NCBI GenBank assembly: GCA_016648135.1
Contig: JADDOH010004026.1
Location: forward strand, 1-64,000
Direction: 5' to 3'
DNA: 64,000 bases
Source of the DNA: Agrypnia vestita
Lineage: Eukaryota > Arthropoda > Insecta > Trichoptera > Phryganeidae
Shown in pieces: positions 31,651-44,625 of this stretch. Below the pieces are notes generated by a model. That model was given only the letters and a program-made list of their open reading frames with translations, searched no databases and was not told the DNA's origin. The translations under genes and the position numbers were made by a program. How positions within the stretch are numbered: position 1 is the stretch's first letter; every line of letters begins with the position of its first letter.

Positions 31651-32440
31651 AATGTTAGATTATTTATGAATAAATAGCATATAAAAGTGAGGCACCTCAA
31701 TTTTATTCTCCGGGTATACCGGAAGTAGACCAAATTGGAGAGGATTGGTTGATATCAACAGTAAACAAAAACAAACAACACAATCAGTTTACCTATGCAT
31801 GTTCGTGTACAGGATTACCAACATCACATGTACTATAAAATAGCCTCGTATTGTGGGATCCCCTCGCTATTCGCATTTTGTAGCGTCTCCGCCTCTCGTG
31901 TGCATTTCAGTGGGAAAATAGCCTTATTCGAGAGGCGCATTCTCTCCCGAATACGTCACATATTCAGCGGTCCCTTTGCTCTTTCCAGTCTCGATAGCGC
32001 GTTTCTCGATGTTTCATTTCCATTTTTTATTTCTCATTTCATTCCTTCACATTTGAGATTTTCTCGCATTTCGCAGATTGCGGCTCATTTGTTAAATGCC
32101 TAAAGAGCAGGTACTCTTCCAATTCATACGATTTTATGCTATCTTCTCTCAGCCGTCAAGTGCTCCACACAAACTTGAGCAATCGTTGTACCGTTCAGCT
32201 TTTTTCCTGCCCAAAATAACCCGTATAAGACACTTTTCGGAATTCGATTATCGCCTATGTCTACACAATGTACCGTCTACCTCAACCTTGCTTTCAAAAT
32301 ATCTCTTAGATTCCCTGACATTTAGAGCAACAAGGAACTGTAACTTTGGATACATAATCGATCCAGTTGGTCTTTGTATTTTCCCGCAGGAATTGTTAGT
32401 GGAACATTTTCAGATTCCCAACTTGTTTTAGCTAAAATAC
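31651..32440 (+). other. TATA-box-like site followed by a less AT-rich block with two open frames
   Basis: TATAAAAG at 31680-31687 is followed by CCGGGTATACCGG. Plus-strand frames at 31795-32103 and 32096-32431 overlap by 8 bases and encode Phe/Ser-rich peptides of 102 and 111 residues with no known domain. The composition suggests former function (exon, LTR or other), but I cannot name a product. Confidence 0.25.
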
Positions 32441-32519
32441 GAAGCTGTGCATGTGAATTTGATAAGATTGAATATGTTGTGCTGTAAAATAAATTATTTT
32501 ATTACCAAAACTTACAAAA

Positions 32520-32945
32520 GCTTACTACAGGCTACTTCCTCTAACCCGCAGCGTCCCCGACACAAAAGTCCTACATAAAGAGCTCTCTCAAGAGCATTAA
32601 CAACAAAGTCCTTCTTTATTTATCTATAATCTTTACAATTCTCACGTACAGCAAAGTCCACATAAAATATACGTTCCAAAATATACCTTATATTCAGACA
32701 CAATATCCAATCTCAGTAGTTTGTGAGACTTACGTTATTCTACCGGGAACGGTAAAACACGCCAAAGATTAACGAACACATCCCAAACCAAGCCACAAAA
32801 TTCTATCAGTATCTTCCTAACAACCCGTGTCCCGCAATCTCATCCCGTGGTTTCAACGACCCCACCGCAGTTCCTGACCACATCCTCCAAATTTGCTTCC
32901 TTTATCGTCCAACTCCCATTCTTTAAAGAATTGAAGAAAAAGGTA
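32520..32945. other. Strand-asymmetric block (C far above G)
   Basis: The plus strand is rich in C and A and poor in G over about 400 bp (for example CTTCCTCTAACCCGCAGCG, ACCACATCCTCCAAATTTGC). Such skew is typical of LTRs, leaders of retroelements or transcribed simple DNA. No frame and no partner repeat was found. Confidence 0.4.
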
Positions 32946-35900
32946 TTTAATTAGTTCACACTAAAAAATGACTAATAAAAAAAAAAGCACTTAAGCACGT
33001 AAGCAAACTATTTATAGGAACATACTTAGAAAAGAGTGCAATAAATGAAGTCCATAAGTATACTTTTGATTATCATAGCATTATAGATATTATTCATGAT
33101 AATCACAAAATTGTGTGAAATACATTAACTAGATTTTCTCTAAGTGGGTTTAATAATTATTTTTATCAATGGAATCTCTCAAAGATAGGTGAAATTTCAA
33201 TTTGACAACTTTTAAATCTAGAATCTTTACATAGATTGGGAGAAATCACCAACAATTAATTAATTGAAAATTAAGGAATTAAAAAAATTTAACTCTGGTA
33301 TTAATTGGCTAAAAATATTATTATTTTCATTCACTTTTCAAAATATTTCCGTTAAAACCACCCTTATAAATATAATTCCAGTTCATTTCATTATTACCTA
33401 TGTATTTCTACCTTATCAATTTTAAAATTCTTCATTTAAAATAGTCACTTTAATACTTCACCGGCCAATGAGAGATTCTTTTACTCTTGAAAATTAAGTA
33501 GTAAAATATAAAATTATAATTATGCTAATGCAGAGGTAACTTAGTTTATGTTTTTTGCCCAATTTAATGATCGTGTCTAATGTCAATACTTTAGAAATGG
33601 AGCTAATGAATAGCGTATAATGAATAATTGAGGAAAGAATACATTTTTTTATTTTTTATTTAATAGATAAATACATTTTTTTGCAATAAATATATTGACA
33701 GTTTTTACAATGGTATTTCTCTTCTACATGAGTAATTCAACTCATGAGTAGGAGAGGATTTTTATATATTTTACATTATTTTTTTACATTACAATATATT
33801 TTAAATATATGAATAGTAAGTAGTACATGCTATATACCTATATATAAGAAGAAAAAATAATTATTAATATGCGATAATCTTAATGCAATTATATGAGAAA
33901 ACAGTAGAATAAACTTATAATAAGCAAAAAAATTAAAAATGAATATAGTAAAGAGAAAAATAATGGAAAATTTTAATCAAGACTTATAACAGTATACAGT
34001 ATAAATAATATTAAATTTAAAACTATGTATTATTTAAGAGATATTCTCAGGAATTCTATAATAAAATTAATGTATACACAATTAATAAAAACGTAAAAAA
34101 ATTAGCATAAAACAACTTTTAAAAGATGTTCAAGGCAAACGCGGAAAATATTAAACATTCTCAAATTTTTAAGAAAATATTGACCGTATTTTTAGATTTG
34201 AATTTATGGTGATTCAGCAACGGAAGAGGGTACAACATGCACGCGACCAATCAGAAATCAAGAACTTAGTCAAAGTCAAGAACAAAGCTGAATGTGACTG
34301 GTGGTAGACTCGGACGTCTTCCTCATCCCTTTCCAAATTGGTGATCATCATGAATACTCAACTTTCCAAAGATTGCCATGTCATGTGTTCCTTCATTGAT
34401 CTATTTTGAATCAACTCTTTATTCTATATGGCATTGTTAGCTTCATGCTCACCTCCTAGAACTTAGAAGGCTAGTTGGATTGCATTTCATGTGGGTAGTT
34501 CTCCTAGAAGCATAAAACCTCAGATGAGGGAATTTTTCAAGCCTTTTCATCATGACAAAGTAGCGGTTTCTAGAGATTATATCTTTAATGTATTTCAATT
34601 ATATAATTTAATTTAAATAGAGATGTGTTCACAAAATAATGTACGCATTTTCAAACCAGTAATATTTTTACTATTTCTGAAGTCTCCTGGCACGAGGTTC
34701 AAATCTCTGTTTAATCACTACAAGATGAACAAGCGCGGTAAACTGATAAAAAAATATTAGCTGGAACAAGTATTTAAATAAACTGATCGTTATTTTCATA
34801 AATATTAATGTTTTCTTGGAAATTCTGCAATAATTTTAGTTTTTCCTAAAAACAATGAATCTGTAAAAATGTTTTTTAGTCGGCCGTTACTAATCCCGTT
34901 TTTATTATTTGATTTTTATATTAATGTAGATACGAATAGTTTACCTTTTCTCAAATTGCGAATAATCCTTCAACTCCAAGGATTAAAAAAAATTAGCAAA
35001 TATTAAGATACATGTTAATGGATGGATTTGAGTCAGATTGAACCTTTGTTACTGTATCTAGTTACGTTTCATATTGAGATGTTAATTATTTGAGTAATAA
35101 TTACCTTAGACTGTGGAGTTGTGCTTTGCGTCTGCTGCAGGCAAAGTAACTTGAGAAAACTTGAGAAACTTGAGGATAGTTACAAGCAAGAACGTCCTCA
35201 GGTTGCATAATTAAAGAAATTTCAGGTCAAAACTATCTAAAGGAAACTAAAGCTGTGTGTACATTCATGTAAAGTTCGATCGCAAGAGTCCATAGTGCAC
35301 AAAATAAACAAAATAAAAATGAGATACTAAGCAAACGATATGAAAAATAGTAGTGTCGACAAACACAAAAGTGAAACAATATAAACCCGTAGGACATAGG
35401 AAAAATAAAAATTACTTAATACCGAATACGAAAAAGGCATTTGGCAAAGATCCATTACTCTACTGAATTGTATAACAAACTGCCTATACAAATAAAAGAT
35501 GCAAGAAATTGTACAGTATTTATGAGTCATATTATAAAATGGATAAAGGTATTGGCAAAAAAGAGATAAAAAAGGAATTAACGACGATTTCATAACGAAC
35601 TAATAATAATAAATAATAAAAGAATATAATGATTTTCACAATGATGTTGTAAATCGTGTTCATCTCGACATATATTTTAAATAATTTAAAAAACACAAGA
35701 AAATGTTATATTTTATAAATAAGTTCAAATAAAACAAATATTCAAACATTTAATCAAAATATCTGAGCATGAAGAGGAAAATAAATATGAGTTTCAACTG
35801 TAATCTTTTTTCACTATACCTAACTGTTTTTTATCCATTTCAAACAAAATTGATTGGCTATTTTCCGTAACAAGTATCGAACTTTGTAAGTTCTCCGATG

Positions 35901-35950
35901 TCAAAGGGGTTCCGTGTTCAGCCGTAAAGGAACATGAAGTGACGTAATTG
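32946..35950. other. AT-rich DNA, one hairpin
   Basis: No gene. CTCTTCTACATGAGT (33719-33733) faces ACTCATGAGTAGGAGAG (33740-33756) with a two-base bulge, which may be a small foldback tip. The minus frame at 35327-35593 is AT-driven and has no recognisable content. Confidence 0.5.
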
Positions 35951-35958
35951 CCTTGTTA

Positions 35959-36021
35959 CCATATATATAAGATATATAGATATATATTGATATAGATATA
36001 TATTATATATATATATATACA
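35959..36021. repeat. (AT)n microsatellite, imperfect
   Basis: ATATATATAAGATATATAG, GATATATATTGATATAG, then (AT)n. Confidence 0.9.
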
Positions 36022-36469
36022 CATGGTTAAAAAAGAATGCAGAATGCCTCTGATAATAATATTATTTTCAACTTATAAAACATCAACTAGTATCAGTAAA
36101 GTATTTTTAAATATAAATATTTAGAGCTATCTAACATTTTGTAATAAAAATAATAAGCCCTTTTTTTGTATCTATTCGAAAATTCTAAGTATTTCGGGAG
36201 CAATACAATATTAGGACAAGAAATATCCAAAAACTAATTTTCAAGTAGGTATGTACAGGTAAATGATAAAACATAGAAGTCTCACAGAGACGAAGGTATG
36301 ATTATGAGAAACATGTGCGTAAGTCATTTTAAAAACATAAAGTTATCATTACCAGGTGTGAAAATCTAGGTATTCATGATAAAAGATTACAGATGTCTTT
36401 TATATATTTCATTCATAAGATTGTCATATTTGAACACAATATATAGAACTTTCAAACTTTTATAACGTG

Positions 36470-36700
36470 TGGATGTTCTTGCGATGGAATTGGTGAAGGT
36501 TGCGTTGTGTAGAGTGATCACTTTAGCAGCTCATACAGGTTGTTAGCCCTGGGCCATCGTTTAAAAAGTTTTTCACACATGTTTTTCATATTTAAAGCTT
36601 CGTCTCTATATCTTATCTTAATTAATTAATCGACCCCCTGGGGAAAAAATCCAGTACTGTGTTCTTAAAAAATACCTACAGATAAAAATATTGTTATTGA
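36470..36700 (+). repeat. Dispersed R repeat, modules M2-M3
   Basis: GAATTGGTGAAGGTTGCG, AGAGTGATCACTTTAGC, GTTAGCCCTGGGCC, GCTTCGTCTCTAT, then CCCCCTGGGGAAAAAATCC and AGTACTGTGTTCTTAAAAAA. Module M1 is missing. Confidence 0.75.
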
Positions 36701-37205
36701 CGGATTTGTTATGGTGGGACGGCTATAAAAAGAGATGTAGTTACAAATTAAGTAGCATAAAGTAATGCTTATAATAGTTAATGTTCATAAGGACTATTAT
36801 GTAAAGTAACACTCTTAGCACAATTGTCGTTTTTTAAAAATTATAATAGTGAGAAAATAATAATCTTTCCTAAATTAAATTTATTTACAAAGAAGTGAAA
36901 TTCCTTTTTACTCTTTTGTAACTAATATGGGCCTTGAACATAACCGGTTATTTATATTCTCTTAAATATTGTCTCTTATATTACAATTATTTTTCATTTC
37001 TCCATTAACCGTTATAATAATCTGAATTTATTACAATGACATATTTCGCAATCCATATCGCAAAGCAACATAAATAAATGGAACATTGAATCGCATAGTA
37101 TCGTTAAATATATAGAAGTCTGAGAAACAAAGAGAAACAAATGAAATAAATAATATTTGTCATTTCTATCACTTGAAAGTATGCGTCTATTATGTCATAC
37201 AGTTT
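36701..37205. other. AT-rich DNA, no gene seen
   Basis: Nothing recognisable. Confidence 0.55.
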
Positions 37206-37532
37206 CTAAAAATAGCAAAATTGCTTTTTCTGTATCTTGACAGTTATTATATAACATTGTTGTATGTTGACGATTTAAGTTTGATAGGCTTGAAATTAAT
37301 GAATTCAATCAATCAAAATGTTCCAACATATAAAGAAACTTTAAGTTATTTAAATTTTTTTTTTTAATTTTTGGTAAAGAATAACGTTTTTTTACGTTTT
37401 AGAGATTTTTGATTGATTGAATTCGCTAATTTTAAACTCGTCAAACTTAAAACGTCAACACTGACGTCATTGCAATGTTATACAATAACATTTGGCGTGC
37501 ATACAAGCAATACTGCTTTTTTCAAACTTCGG
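37206..37532. mobile_element. MITE, compact relative of the 8794-10052 element
   Basis: Left arm 37206-37322 (CTTGACAGTTATTATATAAC, GTTGACGATTTAAG, GAATTCAATCAATCAAAA) and right arm 37405-37532 are inverted copies of one another and of the arms at 8794 and 9911. The interior is only about 80 bp. The open frame starting at 37173 is incidental. Confidence 0.85.
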
Positions 37533-37539
37533 TGAAATG

Positions 37540-38687
37540 TTAGATAAATAGATACTGCAGATATGCAAAAACACACAAATGCCTATTTTATACGTTAACA
37601 ATGCATAATCAAATAAACATAATTATTTTAATATACCGGCCCTGTATTATTGCCAGTTGAGGTCAAGCCATTCCTGACATAAAAAAGCCCTTACGAAATG
37701 GGAATAGCTCCACTGTCCGCTGCTTCAGAACATTTTATTTCATTACAGGGCTTTATCTGATTTTTGGGGTTGTTAATAAATGTAAATAAGCCCAGAACAA
37801 TCTGACTGCGGCCTCTGGGGATGTGACGCATAACGGGCCATTGTGAAGCCGTAGGTAAACTGAGAATTAGGGATGGGAAATTGTTAATTGAACAGATGGA
37901 GGGTCAGACACGATGGTTAGCGACCACAGACCTACCCCGACCTCCGACCCTAAACTAACGGACAACGGATAATACGGATGCTTCTTGGTATTTTGATCAA
38001 TACTTCGGCTTACCATAGATCTTAGAAAATTATATTATTTTAGTTCACGTTTATTCAAAATGATCTTAAATCTAAACAGTCTATTGAATTATATTGATAT
38101 AGTATGGTCCTTAACCTTGACGTTGATGTATTGAACTTTATTAAAAATAAAAAAAAAGGATTAATGAATTGAAGACTCTAGCCTCCATAAACACAAATTT
38201 GTTTATTTGTCTTCAAACTTAGCTAGAATGTCTTAAACTTAATGTTTTCATTCATTGGGTGAAAAAATTAACTGTGTGACCTCTTCGTGAGAATCTTTTT
38301 ATTTGGTTTATGAAATGAACAGTATGAACACTATGCTTTTACATTATAATGTTTATAGAACTGTAAAGTTTCTTTAATAATAAATAAATAAATAATTATG
38401 ATATAATTTACTATATAAGTTTCAAGAGTAACATAATCCCTTATTGGCTAGTGAAGTATTATAATATTATTATTAAAATTTATATTTTCACCTGTCAATA
38501 ATGATGATGAGAGATTTATTTTAGTAGTTAAATGTAAAATTATTATTATACTCACACAGGGGTAATATAGTAAATGTTTTTCACCTAATTTTATAACCAT
38601 CATAAATAATCTCTATTATTTCTTCTTCAAATGTAGCAAATAAGTGGTTTAAACAAAGTTAATTTATATTAATTATAATCTCTATTA
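37540..38687. other. Mostly AT-rich; 37660-37980 less so
   Basis: 37660-37980 looks like unique, less AT-rich sequence (CCAGTTGAGGTCAAGCCATT..GGGGATGTGACGCATAACG) without an open frame; a conserved non-coding element is possible but cannot be judged from one sequence. Confidence 0.4.
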
Positions 38688-38689
38688 TA

Positions 38690-39975
38690 TTAGGTCCTTA
38701 CATATGAAATTGGCGTTTTGCCATACTGGCAAATTTGATCTCAAATATCTTCTCTTTGGTTAGGAATTCCAAATTCAAATTTATACAGCTACTTACTCAT
38801 GTATTTGTGTTTTGAAAATTATAAATCATTTGTTTTTTCCTCAAATGTTTTTTTCTTTGCGTCACTCAGTTTACAAAATGAAAAACTTGAAATATCGCGT
38901 TATTTACGAGTACGAATTCCACCGTGGCACCAGTGCTGCAGAAACGGCTCGAAGGATTAATGATGTGTATGGCGACGGTGCCGCAAAAGTAAACACAGTG
39001 CGTTTTTGGTTCCAACGTTTTCGTTCTGGAAATTTCGACCTGCAGAACAAGCCCCGTGGACGGCCGGAGACCAAAGTTGATAATGAAGAATTGAAGGCTA
39101 TTGTGGAAGCGGATCCATCGCAAACCACATCCGAGTTAGCTGCAGGCTGCGGTGTTAGTGATAAAACTGTTTTAATCCACTTGAAGCAAATTGGTAAGGT
39201 GAAAAAGCTTGAAAGGTGGGTACCTCACGAATTGAGTGAAGCAAATCAACAAACGCGCGTTGACTGCTGCGTTGCATTACTCAACCGGCACAATAATTAA
39301 GGGATTTTAAATCGAATCATTACCTGTGATGAAAAGTGGATCCTGTACGATAATCGGAAGCGCTCATCGCAATGGCTGAACCCTGCCGAACCAGCCAAAC
39401 CATGCCCCAAGCGAAAATTGACTCCAAAAAAGTTACTTGTGAGCGTTTGGTGGACTAGTGCTGGTGTCGTTCACTACAGCTTTCTTAAATCTGGCCAGAC
39501 GATTACGGCAGATGTCTATTGTCAGCAACTGCAAACCATGATGGAAAAGCTAGCTGCTAAACAACCGAGGCTGGTTAATCGCTCTAGGCCACTGCTGCTT
39601 CATGATAACGCTAGACCACACACTGCACAACAGACGGCTACCAAATTAGAGGAGCTTCAATTGGAATGTCTAAGACATCCACCGTACTCTCCGGACCTTG
39701 CCCCAACAGATTACCATTTTTTTCGAAATTTGGATAACTTCTTGCAAAGGAAAAAATTCAACTCCGATGGGGCAGTCCAAACCGCCTTCAAAGATTTTAT
39801 TGATTCCCGTCCGAATGGTTTTTTTAGTAAAGGGATCGATGAACTACCTATGAGATGGCAAAAGTGCATAGATAGCAATGGTACATACTTTGATTAAATA
39901 AATATATTATAATAAAAAAAAATCGGCTTTATGTTCCTCCCATACTAAACGCCAATTTCATATGTTAGGACCTAA
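38690..39975 (+). mobile_element. mariner-family DNA transposon, full length
   Basis: The 1,286-bp element is bounded by inverted repeats that open TTAGGTCCT and run through ATGAAATTGGCGTTT; the first 29 bp match the right end with one difference. The TA target duplication is at 38688-38689 and 39976-39977. It contains a transposase frame with one stop (next entry). Length, TA target and protein type agree with the cecropia-like branch of mariner. Near-perfect repeats and a single nonsense change suggest a fairly recent insertion. Confidence 0.96.
38878..39897 (+). pseudogene. mariner transposase with one nonsense codon
   Basis: Start ATG at 38878 (MKNLKYRVIYEYEFHRG), stop at 39897, 339 residues, the normal mariner size. 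The N-terminal part has two helix-turn-helix segments (AAETARRINDVYG, then TSELAAGCGVSDKTV at about residues 88-102) and the linker WVPHEL. The D,D34D triad is complete: D151 in TCDEKW, D243 in LLHDNARPH, D278 in YSPDLAPTDYHFF. Codon 141 (39298-39300) is TAA where the family usually has an acidic residue; the frame is otherwise uninterrupted. So the protein is truncated before the catalytic domain. A second ATG at 38812 lies upstream but is outside family homology. Confidence 0.95.
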
Positions 39976-39979
39976 TATT

Positions 39980-40602
39980 AACGCCAAATCCATCATTAAC
40001 CTTTTATAATAATATCGTTTACATTTTGTAAATTACAATAGTTAAAACCAAATTTACTAATCAATTATTTATGATTTTATGATAACAAAAATACGCATAA
40101 TTAAATAATGAGTTAAGATATGTGGTTGCGCCAGTACCTGTATTTTTTAAATATATTCGAACGCCTGCTCACGGAGATATAGGCAAACTCTTCGCCTGTC
40201 GGACGCACCGACCGCGCGGGGCCGGCTTCAGGTCACACACGACCGCCACCGCCGCTTGTAACATTTGACCAGCTGTCATTTACGCCCGGTCTTTTTCCTA
40301 CCGCATCTCGTTCTTTCGTTCAATCTTGACGCCGCTCTCGAATTCATTATTCACAGTGAATTTGTTCATCGAGGTGGAGTCGCCAAGCTGCATTATACAG
40401 TCCACAATCCGAGTGCCGAATTTCAACAAATCGAACATACTGGACAGCTCACTTGCCCCTTGGAAGTTTCCGTATAGTTAAAAATTCCAGCGCACAAAAT
40501 CACATAACCTTTGCCGATCCAATATGATTCAACAAACTTTTTGTTATACTTTGACAACTACCATGACTGAAAAAATACATTAATGAAAGCATAGTCGTAT
40601 CG
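39980..40602. other. GC-richer island (40170-40480) in AT-rich DNA
   Basis: CGGACGCACCGACCGCGCGG, GCCGGCTTCAGGTC and ACCGCCACCGCCGCTTG stand out. A plus frame of 70 codons (40265-40477) shows no known domain. An exon or promoter is possible; there is no decisive signal. Confidence 0.35.
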
Positions 40603-40745
40603 CTGTCTTCTTCTTCTTCTTCTTATATAAGCCATCTTCTATCGGAAGTCAGCGATTACGACTCTTCACCACTGCATCGCATGGACCAAATCAATAGTAG
40701 GAGCCAGCTACTGCCATACTTGCGTTATAGTATCAAACCTGAAAT
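40603..40745 (-). mobile_element. LINE 3' end with (GAA)n tail
   Basis: Minus strand: ..MAVAGSYY, stop, FGPCDAVVKSRNR, then CTTCCGATAGAAGATGGC and TTATATAAGAAGAAGAAGA. This is the (GAA)n-tailed LINE tail seen in many insects; the fragment at 41650-41945 has a similar tail. Confidence 0.6.
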
Positions 40746-40749
40746 ATTT

Positions 40750-41645
40750 TTTGTAGATGTACACAATGGTAGATAAGAAGGTTTGGATGTCTTGAAATTT
40801 GAATTCATTGGACTTCAGTAGATAGTAGGTAGTTAATACAGGTACAAAAATGTGTATGTAATAAGTTTAAATACAAAGTATCAAATAATATTGTAAAATA
40901 GTGACCCGAATAAAATGTATAAAATTGAGATTTGGTACTATAACGTAAATAACGTGATTATTTGTAGAGCTTTAAAGCATCTAGTAGAAGAAATAACCCC
41001 CGAAAGGTGTATAGCAATGATCAATATTAGTTTATAGTACTGTCTGGTTAAACACATTAAAAAATCATTTTCGTTATTTTTACATTATATTTAGTCATTT
41101 TTTTGTGCCTGTATTACCTACCTACATGTTATTCGCCAAAATCCTTCGAACTCAAAAGGCATAATATCCCAATCCTCTTACTTACTAAGTGTACATGTAC
41201 AGAAAATATTTCAGGTATGATACAACAACTTAAGTCTGACGGTTGCTGGCTTTTAATCGTATTTAATTAAATTAATTATGCTTGCACCAATCCCTCAAGT
41301 TACGCAGCAATCAGATGCGGCATTTCTAGGTTTCTTTGACCACTTATTTTCCCCTGGATACCTTTCCTTTTCCTCCTTACACTATGTTTTGGTCCTCATA
41401 CTTTTTGGTTGCAACATACCACTAATAATATCTATTGATCATTAGCTTAGCTAATTGTAAAAGGACACAATGCCAAACATTGTCCAGAAATATTTTTTCC
41501 AACTGTCGATCCATATCTCCTATAATAGGCGATACTGGGTCCGAGGAGGATAAATAAATGACGAAAATATAACATCAAACCACGTGCATTATTAAAGTTG
41601 ATATTATATATTGCTTATATCAAAGATGACTTTTTTCTTGAAATA
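40750..41645. other. AT-rich DNA, no gene seen
   Basis: Nothing recognisable. Confidence 0.55.
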
Positions 41646-41649
41646 AAGT

Positions 41650-41945
41650 CTTCTCCTTCTTCTTCTTCCAGGTTACATCCCAACTGTTGGGGCCAACTCT
41701 AATTAAGTTGTAAATACGTACTTCTGTCCTGGATAATGCTAGCCACTCTGTGCCTTTGCATTTGGCTATCCTTTTGCACAACACATGAAACTTTTGGTCT
41801 TCTTCTGGATGTAATTCGGGAATTAGCCATGGAGATCGCCTAGTTTACAATTTTCTGCATCCAAAATTGCCATATCTTTCTTTTTGCCTTTCCTTCATCT
41901 TGCTATTGATGTCTGTGACACCTATTCTTCAACGAATATAATAAT
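41650..41945 (-). mobile_element. LINE ORF2 end with (GAA)n tail
   Basis: Minus strand: KMKERQKERYGNFG, then a decayed middle, WLALSRTEVRIYNLIRVGP, then GTTGGCCCCAACAGTTGGGA and GAAGAAGAAGAAGGAGAAG. A better-kept relative of the same type is at 60446-60750 (KMKERQLRWYGHV). Stops and shifts make it non-functional. Confidence 0.7.
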
Positions 41946-41994
41946 TATAGTAATTGTAGTATATAAAGTATTTTTAATATTTTGTCGCCTTTTT

Positions 41995-42240
41995 TCAGGT
42001 GTTTAAAGGGCTTACGACTTATCGTCCGGTTGACTTAAGCGATCACTGTATACATACACCATTTCCACCAAAAAAAGACTTCCAAACGTTTTTTTTTCTT
42101 TCCTATAACACAATTTTTTCCATAAAATAAATACAATTTCGTCTCTATGAGACATTAATAATATGTTTTGATTAATGATGTCCCCTGTGATACATCCAGT
42201 ACTGTATGTATCCTTGAAAAATATAATATTTTCTTTATAT
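41995..42240. repeat. Dispersed R repeat, M2 inverted against M3
   Basis: M2 lies on the minus strand (GGTGTTTAAAGGGCTTACG..GCGATCACTGTATAC at 41998-42053) while M3 is on the plus strand (CGTCTCTATGAGACATTAAT..GATTAATGATGTCCCCTGTG at 42141-42190). The inversion is unique among the copies here. Confidence 0.75.
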
Positions 42241-42244
42241 ATTA

Positions 42245-44505
42245 TGAATATATGAAGAAAATACTTTATTTTTGTCCATATCTATACTTCCTATTTTAAT
42301 TTTTAGTATACGAGTACGTTATATTCTTACAAAGCAGCTATTGCCTCCAACATATTGATTATATATATATGTTGATTATTTGTCAATAAATGCTGGTTTT
42401 TAACAACTTTTTATCAATAAAAACGGAGAGCTTAATAAAGTTGTATGGCAGTATTTTATTTATCCGTATTTATATTTCCCGTAATTAATTAAGAACAATT
42501 TAACAAATTCCAATATTATGTACCTACACAAAATTTTGGAAAATAAAGTTAATGAAGAAATGCTTCAAATATGTTACATATCTTCACAAATGCAGACTTA
42601 TTATTATATTTCTGTACAGAAAAAGGTTAATGTCAGCCCTTTTAGTAGAAAAGGTCCGCTGACACCAGATGTAACCAGCAATAAACCAAAATTAGGTTTA
42701 AGTAAGCCAGCGTACTAAGTTAATTAAGATTTGTTGGTGAAACTTAGTAATTTCTTGGAACATTTAAAACACTCACGAATTAAGCAAATAAATAATATAT
42801 CCATTTTATTTTTCATCACAAGCGTACTAAACTTAAAGGCCTTGAAATAATCTGAAAATTAATTATTGGAGATTTGAATAAAAATCCAGTTTAAATAATT
42901 TTAAAATTTATTGAATGTTTGGTTCATATTTTCATACCCGTTTTTTACAAGTAACGCTTCACGTTAAAAAAAAAGATTTTATTTTACCTTTCTTAATTCA
43001 ATCATTGAAAGTTTATTTATATCACTAATTGTAAACATTTTCAACAAAATAATAGATAGTCATAATATGGTCATAAGAGATTTTCCTGGAATGCCCGGAT
43101 CTGCCTTTGATCGCATTTAATATTTGCCAATATTTTAATAACCATTATCAAAACTGATACTTTTTTTAATTTTTTGTCACGTCATGGTGCTTTTTTTCTA
43201 GGGTAATTTGTATTTAATTTACGCAAAATTGTTACGTTAAATTTATAACGTAAATAATTGAAAATGGTATGACAATAACTCGGTATCACTCTCTGATAAA
43301 TCGTTTGCATTCGTTTACATTTTTATTTGAAAAATAAACTAATAATGACGAAAAATAAATTAAATTTTGGGTTATTTATCAAACACTATTTTTCCGATTA
43401 GAGATAAATTTGGGAAATCTGTGCTTACGTGTATGTTTATTTAAATGGTTAACGTTAAAGATTCTAGCTGCTACATTAAATTTAATATTTTTTTAACTTC
43501 AATTAAAAATTAGATAAACAATATTTTTCTAAGCTCTCTCAGGACACCCAAATAAATTACTTGAGATATTGGTCATTTAAGTATAAAAACGTAAGTATTC
43601 TCATTATTTGTGTACAATATTGGTTGTTCATCTACAGCATTTTTTTTTTAATAAAGTCATCATATTCAAAATTTATTTTGCTCTGTGTACTTTTATCTTA
43701 TATTTTACGTTGAAATGAAAAACTTTACAAAATACTCATTGATATTTTGATTTAATACACATGATTCTGATATGTATTTCTTGATATTTTGATTGTGATA
43801 TACATGATTGTGTTGTGTTTCTTCTTTTGTTCTTTAAATTGTTTTCTACTAATCTAGAAGTAAACCTGTACTTACGCCCTTATCTCTGCCAGGCGAACCT
43901 TCAAAAATTAATGTAAGCTTTATTTTTTCAAAAAGTACATTGTCAACTAAAAGAAAATTATCCAATGAATTTGAAACTACCGATGAACAATATTATTTAG
44001 TGATTTTTGGGATATTTTTTAAAATGAAAATATCACAAACCCAAAAATAATCCTTAATAATTTACGAGTACCACACAATATTAGTCAGACATATTCTGGA
44101 TACCTTTTTGTAAGAACAGAAATGAATGCAATATTTGATAACGTCTTATTTTTATGATAGTTTTCTTATAGCCCTTAGTTTACTAATTTAGGCTTAAGAT
44201 ATTAATTTGGAACCAAAATCCGATACTTCGTGACTGACAGACATTAATTTCCAATTGTTATTCTTACATTGTAACTTCAGTCCGAGACGTTGTATTAAAT
44301 GGCCTTGATATAAAGCAAATTCAAAATATCGATACACAATATACAAATATTACTTATAAAAAGGCTGAATATTTTTTATTGTTTATTTTACTCGTATAAA
44401 TAAAACAAGTGAAAAAAATTCAGGGAGAAATTTATGTGTAAATATATACATTTTTATTGAAAAAAAAAATTACTTTAATTAATACTGGTATTATGTTACA
44501 TCTAG
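42245..44505. other. AT-rich DNA, no gene seen
   Basis: No frame above 66 codons with recognisable content and no repeat detected. Confidence 0.6.
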
Positions 44506-44510
44506 CATTA

Positions 44511-44625
44511 TGTTATATTAATAATGATCGATTCATGGAACCTTCTTACATAAATGTTTGTTGGTTAATATGTTATATTAATAATGATCGATTCATGGAA
44601 CCTTCTTACATAAAAGCTTGTTGGT
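44511..44625. repeat. 60-bp tandem duplication at a SINE start
   Basis: 44511-44570 is repeated at 44571-44625 almost perfectly (TGTTATATTAATAATGATCG..ATGGAACCTTCTTACATAAA). The second copy runs straight into the SINE at about 44612; the first ends in TGTTTGTTGGTT, which resembles the SINE start. Confidence 0.93.

Noticed and set aside
31795..32431. Two overlapping protein-coding genes
   Set aside because: No homology, no domain, Phe/Ser-rich composition; overlap by 8 bases is not expected for insect genes. Left as unassigned.
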